NCBI GenBank assembly: GCA_002633025.1
Contig: NMRB01000031.1
Span: 302,228-366,227 of the forward strand
Source: Notospermus geniculatus
Lineage: Eukaryota; Nemertea; Pilidiophora; Heteronemertea; Lineidae
Length of the DNA: 64,000 nt
Reading direction: 5' to 3'
In this document: one piece after another, positions 1 through 11,700 of the stretch
Numbering within the stretch: the stretch's first letter is position 1
Layout: the number at the start of each line of letters is the position of its first letter
Made by a program: the position numbers and the translations under genes
Notes under the pieces: generated by a model
Told to the model about the DNA's origin: nothing
The model's database searches: none
The model's input: only the letters and a program-made list of their open reading frames with translations

Positions 1-2640
1 GCTACAGCCCCCGCCAAAAGCTCAGGATCATGGTACAATGTACATGTAATACATGTACATGTATGTATAGAACCACAGTATGGCCAAGGCAGAAGTAGCA
101 CAAAGATCCAGTCCAATAGAGCTGTCAGTGAGTTGACCAATAGGTGTCACTATGGCATATACAAGTAGTGGACCCATTCTTCATTCTTGATCGAGCACCA
201 ATCAATCACATGGATTTTCCTGTGTATTGGTCTGCTGTGCTAGAACTTTGCTGCCATCTTTTGGCAATATGCCACTGACTTCTCCTATTGTGGTCAATTT
301 GTCTGAATTTTTCCAGACGAGGATGTCAACATGTATTTGACGATGGACTTTTTACGCACAGAAATGGCTGACTCTCGTAATATATCCGTGTGCCGCTGTG
401 ATATCAGTGATATCGACACTTTGGTCCACATTTTTCAGCTGCTGTGATAAAGTCGAGTTCACACGTTCAGAAAAGCACCACAGCACTTTCACAATTCTTC
501 ATACATGTATTCAAGGAACAAGACCAACGCATGGTTAGGCCTATTCTCAATGAAAAATAAGCAAGACATGTTGATTAACTTCAAGACATCTTTCAACACA
601 AAGGATAGGCCAGGTAGAGGAAATGAAATACTACTCCATCATTGGTCTCCTAGCTAGCACCTGAACCATGGACAAAGAAAAAGAAACCCATGAACATCAA
701 ATTACTTCAGCATCAGGAATGTTCAACAAGATGGCTGATGATCTGTAGGTGCCCTGTTCAGACAGACATACATTTAAAACCCAGAGCTGGCTTACATGTA
801 GTTCCATTTCGGTCTGACAGATCGGATGACCCCAGAAATTTGAGTTCCAACAGTTGCACTTTTTGTATGTTAGTACATGTACTTTCCTAATGACAAAATG
901 ACAGATCAATATAGCCCGCAGTTCCTCGGCACAGTCTCATTCTTAGATCTGAACTAAGTAATCACCATTTACTCCATCATGAACAATCGTTCACCAATAA
1001 TCTCAATGTTTTCTTTACAATCCAATCAAAATGGATACCGATCAATCTTAACCAATAATATAGCCCACCTCATGGTTTTAGAAACTGCAGGGCGAGAAAC
1101 AAGCAAGTAAAGCATGATCGGGGACTTAGAAAGTCATTNNNNNNNNNNNNNNNNNNNNNNNNNNNNNNNNNNNNNNNNNNNNNNNNNNNNNNNNNNNNNN
1201 NNNNNNNNNNNNNNNNNNNNNNNNNNNNNNNNNNNNNNNNNNNNNNNNNNNNNNNNNNNNNNNNNNNNNNNNNNNNNNNNNNNNNNNNNNNNNNNNNNNN
1301 NNNNNNNNNNNNNNNNNNNNNNNNNNNNNNNNNNNNNNNNNNNNNNNNNNNNNNNNNNNNNNNNNNNNNNNNNNNNNNNNNNNNNNNNNNNNNNNNNNNN
1401 NNNNNNNNNNNNNNNNNNNNNNNNNNNNNNNNNNNNNNNNNNNNNNNNNNNNNNNNGACAGCAGTTCTTTGCCGGCTGTCGACGGAACCTTATTATTAAG
1501 TTTGGGGGATATGAGTGTCAGGGGAATGCTACAGCCCCCGCCAAAAGCTCATGATCATGGTACATGTAATACATGTACATGTATGTATAGAACCACAGTA
1601 TGGCCAAGGCAGAAGTAGCACAAAGATCCAGTCCATTAGAGCTGTCAGTGAGTTGACCAATAGGTGTCACTATGGCATATACAAGTAGTGGACCCATTCT
1701 TCGTTCTTGATCGAGCACCAATCAATCACATGGATTTTCCTGTGTATTGGTCTGCTAGAACTTTGCTGCCATCTTTTGGCAATACGCCGCTGACTTCTCC
1801 TATTGTGGTCAATTTGTCTGAATTTTTCCAGAAGAGGATGTCAACATGTACTTGACGATGGACTTTTTACGCACAGAAAGGGCTGACTCTCGTAATATAT
1901 CCGTGTGCCTGTGATACCAGTGATATCGACACTTCGGTCCACATTTTTCAGCTGCTGCGAAAAAGTCGAGTTCACACTTTCAGAAAAGCACCACAGACCT
2001 TTCACACTTCTTCATATATTCAAGGAACATGACCAATGCATGGTTAGGCATTTTCTCAATGAAAAATAAGCCAGACATGTTGATTAACTTCAAGACATCT
2101 TTCAACACAAAGGATAGGCCAGGTAGAGGAAATGAAATACTACTCCATCATTGGTCTCCTAGCTAGCACCTAAACCATGGACCAAGAAAAAGAAACCCAT
2201 GAACATCAAATTACTTCAGCATCAGGAATGTTCAACAAGATGGCTGATCTGTACGTGCCCTGTTCAGACTTCGACATAAAACCCAGAGCTGGCTTACATG
2301 TAGTTCCATTTCGGTCTGACAGATCGGATGACCCCAGAAATTTGAGTTCCAACAGTTGCACTTTTTGTATGTTAGTACTTTCCTAATGACAAAATGACAG
2401 ATCAATATAGCCCGCAGTTCCTCGGCACAGTCTCATTCTTAGATCTGAACTAAGTAATCACCATTTACTCCATCATGAACAATCATTCACCAATAATCTC
2501 AATGTTTTCTTTACAATCCAATCAAAATGGATACCGATCAATCTTAACCAAGAATAAGCCCACCTCATGTTTTTAGAAACTGCAGGGCGAGAGACAGGCA
2601 AGTAAAGCATGATCGGGGACTTAGAAAGCCATTACTCAAC
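1..2640. repeat. Direct duplication with period near 1.53 kb, interrupted by the assembly gap
   Basis: Bases 1-1138 recur at about 1529-2640 with scattered substitutions and small indels. The first copy runs into the 318-base N gap, and the second starts shortly after it. No protein of either strand is recognisable. The short ORFs at 690-890 and 2177-2386 are the same stretch in the two copies and differ by indels, which argues against coding. It could be a real tandem duplication or two alleles placed side by side. Confidence 0.85.
1139..1456. other. Assembly gap (run of N)
   Basis: About 318 undetermined bases. The flanking sequences belong to the two copies of the same duplication, so the gap may hide a contig overlap rather than missing sequence. 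Confidence 0.99.
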
Positions 2641-5600
2641 TTGATCTTGAATACCAGGGTACTCAGATCAGTGCCAAGATGGGAAACATCAAGTTACATA
2701 TGTGATGCAGGCCCCAGTGAGTCAAGGCCAACTGACTGGGTTCTGCAAAATTCAGGAATGTACATGTACATGTCATCTGTACTGGGTATTTTTCATGACC
2801 GTCAGCCCGCAAAGCTTGGATAAGCTGACAGATGAGCTTACGAGGATTAGCTCACCAGATTTTATTCAATCGTGTTTAGCGGTTGTCAATGGTGGCCAAC
2901 AATCGATGCAGCGATTCAATTTCACTAATGTATAACCGTTGCCGTTGGATTTCTTCCAGAGTATTACCATACCTCGATCATTTGTGAATCGATATCGTGG
3001 AATGTACGGTGAAACGTGGGACAGTACAAAATGTAGTCCCGATAGGATCAGAAGGATCATTTTGAACATGTAATCATAATCCCTGCACAGTGCTTGGGAA
3101 TTTCTTAAGTTTCAGCAACACTTCAGCACAGGCCTTTCGCATCATTTTTTGAGATGGCAATTCATGCAAAAAATTCGCAGTTGGTACCCGATTCCCTCTT
3201 CTCACATACGACTATTTTGAGGTGATGAAGGAAGCACCAAATGCATGGAAAGAGATAAATACATGTAATATCATCAACAAGGAAGTAAGTGCAGGTTTTA
3301 CCATACCACATCACCGGAGATCATGCCTGAATGCTCAGAGTCATGGTCCATTAGAAATTTCACAGTGCCTGATAAAACCGAATCATAACAACAGGCTATT
3401 GTTACCCAAATCCATATCCATAGAGATAGGTAAGCAAACATTTACAGACCAATAGGAAAATCAATGAGACAGATCTCGCGACAAAATTTGATTTACCTAC
3501 CATGAGAGACAAAATTAGATTTCGTCATAAGTTTATAGTCATTGATCATACAGCACCAGGGCATTTGCGACTTGAGCCCAAGAGAGGAGCCAATTTGGGA
3601 TACTGTACACCGTGTGGTACCACGGCTGGCTCAGAGTATAAAACATAATTCAGCTTGAAATATGCCACAAAATATTATCACAATCTACCAAAACCATTCA
3701 GTATACATTGTACATGTACTATTTCTTACAGACTGTATTTTCTTGCATCAGGAAATCAGAATACAACTGACGGACAAATATCAGGAAAGCAACACTGAGT
3801 TCATTATTTATGAACTATTACAGGCCAGCAACAATAACAAACAGAGAATGATGACTCATGAATGAACCAGAATTATGATTTTTTAGAATGTGTCAACCCC
3901 ATTTTGCATTTTAAAATAGGTTTAAATTCAATGAATTATAATCAGATTAATAAATGAATTTGTGACCAACAGCAAACAAAAAGGTCAATCGTTCTATATT
4001 AATTCAATGACACTTTTATTATTTTACATACATAGCGCCCCACATACTTGACAGAGTAGAGCCTGCATCTGACTGAAGGTAAATCATACCAACCTCATCC
4101 AAAATTTCCATAAAATTAAAGTAGTGCTCACCAGCGCATAACAGAATCAATCTAAATTATTGATTGTTTTCCAGCAAATGAAAACGCCAGACCATCAAGT
4201 AAACGACCGCTCATAATCATTATAGCCAGATATTTTACAGCAGAAAAACAAGCACATTAGGGATCCTGTGGGGTATGCCTGAATGATACTGGATGGATTG
4301 AATGCTGAGAAGCAATCACTCAGTTCATGCTTTATAGCGACAATGCTGAAATGAGAAACTAGCCAAAAGCATGCAAATCTAATGTGATCACAAATGAAAA
4401 GACAAGATTTATGGCTGAATAACAAGTACTCAATAAACAGCAGACAAAGCTGAAATCATGATAAGGGATGTGTTCTGGGAATTGGAAACATGGAACACCG
4501 GAAGTCAGAACTAGTCACAGGAAAATTAAGATGGGACGACGTTCTTTAGATAATGTTGTCTTCTCTGAATCTAATGTGCTTCAATTCCATTCAGTTTCTA
4601 GAAATACATTGGACAACACTTTCATTCAATTAGTGGGAATGGTTGCATCAGATTTAGCATCCAAAAGTAGTCTTTTCATAAGAGTCTTTTATAGAGATGG
4701 ACAGCAGTTGTATCAGAACGAGGGGGACGTTGGGTTCAATTGATCTACATGTACTCTGTACTGCTGTATTAACCATGTGAGAATTTCCTTCATCATAGCA
4801 TTCCTATAGTCAGAACAAGGACAGATTTCAAAATGATTAGGAATCAAATGGTGGTGTCTTTAGTGGTCCATAATTAAAAGCTACATGATGTAAGGGGGAG
4901 GCAGGGTTTACTTGCAGTCTGGTAAGTGTTTGGGAATGTTTTGTTGTAGCTGAAGCTTTATTAGGGTCTTCCATCTTCAATATTTAGGGTCTTACTTACA
5001 ACATCTTTGATCTTTGGACTGTACATGTAGTCTAAACAGCAGATACAGGCAAGGAGCCACAAAAGTACGCAAACTCTACCGGTACATGAAAAATTCATGT
5101 CATCCACTATTTATGTACTTAATGCCACAGAGATGAATTTTGTTGATTTTTAATAGTTTTTAATGCTACATGTAATAATACAACACAACCTCTGATAATG
5201 CCTTTTAATGCTTTTTAATGCCCTGCAGAAACCCTGCTATAGGTTCTAATCTGCCCGATCATTAGGCCTGCGCCGATTAGGGGTCTTCCCAATGTGGCTA
5301 AAATTTAGGCCTAGTCCTACATGTAGGGTAGGGAAGGACATAGCCTACATGTACCGACCGGTGTGCCTGTCCATTTTTTCATGTTTTTGTAGGCCTTCGG
5401 CGATGCTCATTTCCAGAACTCACCGCCCGATAGTGGCGCTGACTGACGAATCGTCGTGGTGGACGATGAAAAAAACAGAATATTCTGTGATATGATCAGC
5501 GATTCTGATGCGGTTTACATTATTTTTGAGAGAGAAAGAAAAAGAAATTTTAATAAAGAAATATTGAGGTGGATGACGATACAATAACAGTACAAAAGGG

Positions 5601-6889
5601 GTGGTGGACGGTGGTAGGCCTAGACGGTGGAGGACGGTAATTAGCACGACCGAGGAATACACCTACTGTCACCTACTTAGCCTACTAACTATACCGGTAC
5701 GGTAGGGTAGGCCTACCCTACCTAGGCCTAGGGCGGGGGCGCTGTGATGTGATCGCTAGATCGATCGACAGTGCAAGTTGTGAAATCGGTATTCATTCCT
5801 GGCTATTTTAAAACTGAATGACAGGGTCAGTCAGGGAGCTGACGGCATTCTACATACAGTACACACTTCATTCAACATGTTCAAGCACTACACTCATGCA
5901 CTGCAAATGCATGCACAACACAGTGTACATTGTACAGTGTACATCATGTACATAACATTGGCCTATGAAAAATGTCATCCACACAGAGATCGCATGACTT
6001 TTTTGAGAGATCCTTACAAAAATATCTTACCTGTTGGCTCTATATATGGGCCTGCACCCAGGTAGAGAAAGAACGTGTCTTTGTTTTGAATTGTTTCAAA
6101 GCGTGTTGTGGTGTTTATGATGTCAATAAAGCATGAGAACAGGCATAATCACAACACACGCAAATTTACTCGACGATTTTCCCAAATGAATGCACCGACC
6201 GCACCGACAGGAATTGAGTGTTCTGATTGGACAATAATGTTCACTACGAATTTCCGTGTCGATGCGCATTGTCACGACAGGTAGCGCTCCTACCTCGCAC
6301 TGACCTGTCACCGCGCGCGCAACGCGTCATGGGAAATTTTGGGACTACTTGTTGCATTTTCAAGATGGCGGGAATTCCTCGCTTCGGGTTTATAAATTGC
6401 AAAATCTCGTCAAATAGGCCTACGTAGGATGTCTCCGTGTGTGGGCATCGCACTATCCGTCATAATTATGACATACATAGGCCTATTTTGTGTGAGATAC
6501 GCTGTACATGTCATGTTAGCCACTGGCAGCCAGTTGGTGCGTCGTCACATACGTTCACACTACGTTACACAGCACAGTGACAGTTAGCTGCCGAGGTGAA
6601 AACCCAAATAGCATCCTTTTCTTCTCAACAATGTCATGTCTGTGACAATTTCTCATCAGAAATGACAAATCCGTCAATTATTGGCAAAGTCTGCAAGAAA
6701 TAAGCCTCATATCGCTATTTTCTTAGGATTTACTTTCGTGGCGTAGTAGATCACGTGATTACCGAGTTGAGGCGGTGATGTGTCCGCGTATTACTTTTTA
6801 CGCCAAATTCGGCGTGATGCGGCTCGTGCGGACACAGGTTGGTGCGTCCATAACGCCGCCTAGCGCCGACCTGTGAAACACAATGNGCA
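2641..6889. other. No recognised gene
   Basis: About 4.2 kb without an ORF or exon I can assign. Open frames are at most about 90 codons (for example 4468-4743) and show no familiar motif. The stretch is rich in TACATGTA and TAGGCCTA words. A single N lies at 6886. Confidence 0.6.
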
Positions 6890-6890
6890 C

Positions 6891-7036
6891 CTTTAAGCAA
6901 GGTTCATTGGCACACGGATCTGATCCGTTTTCAGTCCGTTTGCCCCTAGTTTTCCGGATACGACAATGCTGAAGTCCATTTGATAGATTTTTTACGGACC
7001 TGAACCGGACCAATTCCGTGTGCCAATGAACCCTGC
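6891..7036. mobile_element. Fold-back MITE, about 145 bp
   Basis: Terminal inverted arms: the left arm contains GGTTCATTGGCACACGGA and the right arm TCCGTGTGCCAATGAACC. They enclose a non-coding centre and are bordered by TTTAA-like bases. It abuts a second, unrelated fold-back element. Confidence 0.7.
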
Positions 7037-7037
7037 T

Positions 7038-7205
7038 TTAAGGGCACCGCACACGAGCGACAAAATCTGGGCGACCGCCTACGAGACTGGTGGTGCGACT
7101 AGACATCAGCCAATCAGAAGCGTCAAATCTTGTCGCTTTGGCGGTCGGAAGCCAAATCGGCCGACAAATCGGTCAAAATTGTCGCTCGTGTGCGGTGCCC
7201 TTTAG
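7038..7205. mobile_element. Fold-back MITE, about 167 bp
   Basis: The left arm begins AAGGGCACCGCACACGAGCG and the right arm ends with its complement (CGCTCGTGTGCGGTGCCCTT). The centre also contains partial self-complementarity around GTCGC. No coding potential was seen. Confidence 0.75.
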
Positions 7206-8539
7206 TGGTTGGCACTCACTCTGAACGAAACGCACACAGACTTCAGGAGGAACCTCTTCCAAAATGGCGTTTTGTTTGGAAACAACAAATTCAGAGGCGT
7301 CTTTTACAATACTCTTTTATTTACAATCGAATTACTGAACAATATCACGTTACAAAATCGTTGCTTGTAAATCATAACGTGTCAAATTTCATGACTACAT
7401 CAAACAGATGACCGCGAGACAAAACTGACAACCGCGATTACGACACTAAGAATACTACTTAAGTCATGCAGAGAACGACTCAAAGGTTATAAAACGGGCC
7501 TTAGAATTCGCCTGCCTGCAGCTAATGTATGGCTTTTTTACTGAGAGCCACCCTTTTGCATGCCACTCTCTGTAGCCGAAAGCCGTTCGACACACACTGA
7601 ATCGCGTCGTGATCTGCGATACAGCAACACCGCAGGCAACCTCGGGGTTCTCACCAATCACATGGAACGCTTAGAAAGAGGAGTAGACATCAGTCAATGC
7701 GCAGAAAAAAGGTTCAATTAAGAGGAAAAAATTAAAAACCATGTACCGGTACCGGGTATTCACCTAAACCATGAATTCTTCACCATTAGAAACAACTATC
7801 AACAGTGAGTTTCTTGGACACACGTTCCAGCTGAATTCATGAAAAAGAGGTTCTCATTGGAAGTGATTCCCTGTTAAATATTTCATACCGTTGAATCATG
7901 AGCTGCCCCCCAGACTGTTGTAACTTTCTTGACTATCGCAACTGATCATCTCGAATGTTCACAAGAAACGAATTCAAATGCTTTCAGCTAACGTGAAAGT
8001 TTCCACTCGATTCCTTCGGCCTTTCACTCTATACATTGAACAGCATTTTAAGAATTTGAGCAATAACATGGGTACAAAACCCATGCTTGATGAGTAGCTG
8101 TCTCCGTGAGAACAGTCATTACGGTCCCTTCATTTTTTGGAAAGTGACACCAGGTTTTCTTTTCATCATCTTTCGTTGTAAGCGAATCTTGCACACAAAT
8201 CCATTCACGCAAATTCCACATGAAAATGAAGCTTGAGTCCTGCAGTCTGCTCTGGAGCAAACGCATCTTTGTTGTAAGTCTACTGAAAGCATGCTAGCTT
8301 ATGATTTCGTACTCGGTCCAGTTCATCAAAAAAAGCTTATTTTCACCTGGATGTCGATTCACAGGCTTTCAATGAACATTACATTTTTGTGTTCTTCAAA
8401 GATAGGTCCATGGTAAACCGCCAATTTCCTTGCCTTCAATGTTCGACAATTATTTTCACTGACGTTATACCAGCATTGGAGGACACGATATCTCAAAAGA
8501 TTGAAACCATCCATGTGTGATACTGGATGGTAGAACATT
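7206..8539. other. Downstream flank of the receptor gene, no gene seen
   Basis: This lies 3' of the kainate receptor stop codon (minus strand) and probably contains its 3' untranslated region. I saw no clear canonical poly(A) signal close to the stop. The short minus-strand ORFs at 7464-7661, 8048-8266 and 8359-8547 have no recognisable family features. Confidence 0.5.
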
Positions 8540-8734
8540 TCAAGCATACAATTCCTTTCCTGGGACGGCAGTATGATGCCCGGACATCAAGCCAGTCAAG
8601 GGTACGTGTAAGTTTAATCCGTTATCCATAATATCCGCCCGTGGTGACCGCCGTTTTCGGACGGGTTTCTTTGAAGACCCCATACATTGTAAAGCAAATC
8701 GTAATTCGGTTCCCATTTCGTAACATAACGATTG
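8540..8734 (-). CDS. Receptor exon 15: cytoplasmic tail and stop
   Basis: 195 bp including TGA. Encodes [20 protein letters not shown] followed by the basic [13 protein letters not shown] and a short tail ending [20 protein letters not shown] parallels SFCSAMVEELRMSLKC of GluK subunits just after M4, which identifies it as the true C-terminal exon. Acceptor TTGTTTTCAG. Confidence 0.88.
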   Translation of the reverse strand, partial: QSLCYEMGTELRFALQCMGSSKKPVRKRRSPRADIMDNGLNLHVPLTGLMSGHHTAVPGKELYA

Positions 8735-11700
8735 CTGAAAACAAAATAAAACCTCGGACATTATTTGCAGGAAACTGAAAATCTGCCAGCATCAACTGAA
8801 GGTAACATACTAGTACCTTCTTCAACGTCTATCGCGCACGTGGTAGAGTTCTATTTGTTTGGATTTTGATTCGATCTCTACAAAATGGCTGCCACCACTC
8901 TGTAGCCTACCTTGTCTTCATCAGCATTCTTCCTTGCTTTCCATATGAACTCGATGATGGCAACAATAGTGGAAAGGGCGAGACCACCTAGCAACACCAC
9001 GAACACACCACCGACGTTCTCCACACCCAGCTCGTTGGCATCTTTGTTGTTGGGCTCCGCGTCGGCGCATTTTCCAGCGCCACCCTTTTCTTTCCACCAG
9101 TAGTTGTAGAGCACTTGGAGTTTTTGTTCCTCTTGTAACTTTAAGATGGCGTTAGATAATATATCCCGAAACGGAGAATCTGTTGAGAAGTTAGAAAGAC
9201 CAAGAGGACGTTATGCTTTCATGCTTTGAAGAATCGACCTCAGCAAGTCAGTCAGTCACCACTAGAAACGTGTAGTATGATTGGTTCGTCAGAAAAGCTG
9301 AGCTGCAGCACCGGGAAAACAACTTTAAGCGGCGCTGATAGGACAACTATACATGGTTACAAGTCTTAGCAAAAATTGGTCTGCCCTTGGAAAGTTCATT
9401 TCACGAAATGGAGTAAAAATGTCCGTTCCACCAAAAGTCACAAAAAGCACAGTTTTGAAGAAATAAAAGATACCAACCCATCGGCGTCCCAATACCGTAA
9501 CCCTTCGAGTCCAGCAGCCCTCCGACTTGCATCAGGTCACAGTTCCTCTGAGTAAAGTATTCATTCATTGTTGACTCGAGAAGATAAGCATATCCTCCCT
9601 GATGTACTTTCTCTATTCCCTGGTCCGTCGAGTTGACAAAAACACTCTCTTCTTGACCAATCATGAAGTTCCACATCCGCTCATAGGTGGCGATCTTTGA
9701 AGTCTGCAAAAGGGCAGAACTTGTTACAAATAGAACGCGGAATTTTTCTCTTAGTAAATAAAGCCATATCAAGTGCAGCCCTAAGCATTTTAGCTCACGG
9801 CACATGCGTCAGAAGTACGTGTAGGCTACACTGTGCAAGATGCATTTGAAAGCTGAAAGTGCAAGTCACTTCTACAAATGCATTGCAATACGCTTGAATT
9901 ATAGCTGGCAATCAACAGGTACAAAATGCACGAGTTCTATAACAGACAAACCCTGTCAAGACAGAAATAGCCAACAGCAAAATGCAAGAAATGCGGTATG
10001 CCTGCCAAAAATTTATATACATGTACTTCAAGTTGAACGGCTTAACAAACCATATTGCGATTGCGATTAAAGCCAAAACGAAATCCGTTTCTTCATAAAA
10101 AGCTAAAGAGTCATAAATATCATTCATTAGTTGCAGCAAGAATATATAAGAACTTATGGTACTTATATATTCTTGGTTGCAGTAAAAGCTGTTTGAATCC
10201 AATTTGTTCAACAGGCAGCAGTTAGATATCGCAATTAAAGGAGCACGGTATGTGATCTCTTACTTCTATTTTGATGCCGGCGTAGGGAAGCCACCTAGCG
10301 GCAGCAATATGAAGTACAAAAAAACATTACTAATGTAGGCAACCTAGAAATCGGGTCCATTCGCCGACAACGTAGATAGTCCCTGATTGATAGTCCCGGG
10401 GTTGGAGAGTGGCGCGCACGGTGATGGTGGCGCCGGCTGTCGAGAAAAAAGTGGCAATACCGGGCTCCTTTATCCAATCAAAACAGCGCAACTACCCGAA
10501 CTCATAAAGTGACAGTTTCACCAACCAGATAGCTTTGTACTGGACCTGGCTCCTTTCAAGTCAGGAAGCCATGCTTCAACAAAATATCAAAGGAAACGAA
10601 ACAATGGACTATATTGGGGCTGTGGGCAGATCAGCTGGCTCCTGGACTGAGATGGTGTGGGAAGAAGGGTAACAGGGAGGCCCTAGGGTGGCGTAGGCGG
10701 CTGAGATATGGGAGTCCCCATCGCTCAGTCACATTAGGTCCTCCATGCTGTTCTGCTCTTTGGCATCAATGATCCGTTGAAAAGGGGTATCCGAAAGGGG
10801 GTATGTCATGTTCTAAAATTACGGAAAAGCAATACTCTGCCTTACCACCACCACTATGAGTTTCATGCCACCAGGTGCCCAAGAAGCGGTTAGTAGTAAC
10901 CGAAAATTGCAGGGATGCCAGGCCATGGTACCAATATTGAAGTAGTACGGTACCTTGAAAAAGTCAAAAGTGGATCCATTGATAATGGTCCCATATGTAA
11001 TCTTTTTTTGTCTGGAGAGATCTTCGGCACTGTTTATAGGTGCAATCATCCGCTCGACAGTTAGAAAAGCAGCCAAATTGGCTGTGTATGAGGAGACCAT
11101 TATAAGGGTGAAGAACCACCACAGGCCACCGATCATTCTGGTTGAGAGGGCTTTAGGGGCAAGCTCGGAGCCTGAAATAGCAATGCTTTGATGATGAGGA
11201 GAGTGACAGCTTTTAAATGTTCGAATCGGGGACTTCCTGATTGCGGGAATCTTCGGGCTACCGTAAGCCTGTCTTCCACTCCTTGCATGGAATATCTGAA
11301 AATGAATGTCTCATCAACGTACAATATTAAGAGGCGAGACTCGGAGTTCGCCACCTGAGCAAACTGATTGGACATCATGAACCAGAGGGTAAAAGCCACT
11401 GGCTTAGGGATCAAACGTCGTGGCCTCGCCCATCAACTCAGCCATACGTCCCTCCCGTCATGCACCTAATCACGACAGGCAACATCTTTCCTACGTTGCA
11501 CCATTAGGTGAGTGTCATAATGGAAAATTATTTGGACATTTCAGCTGAAAAACCGTCTTTCAAAAGATTTTTCACTGGCTGTTTCAGGTACAGTACTACG
11601 ATTCTCTCGGAGTAAAATTCTGCACCCGGCAGGTGTGGTCAGTTTTATCCAATCAGCCTGGACAGATGCCGCGATGCATTCTTCTGAGTCTCGCCCTCAC

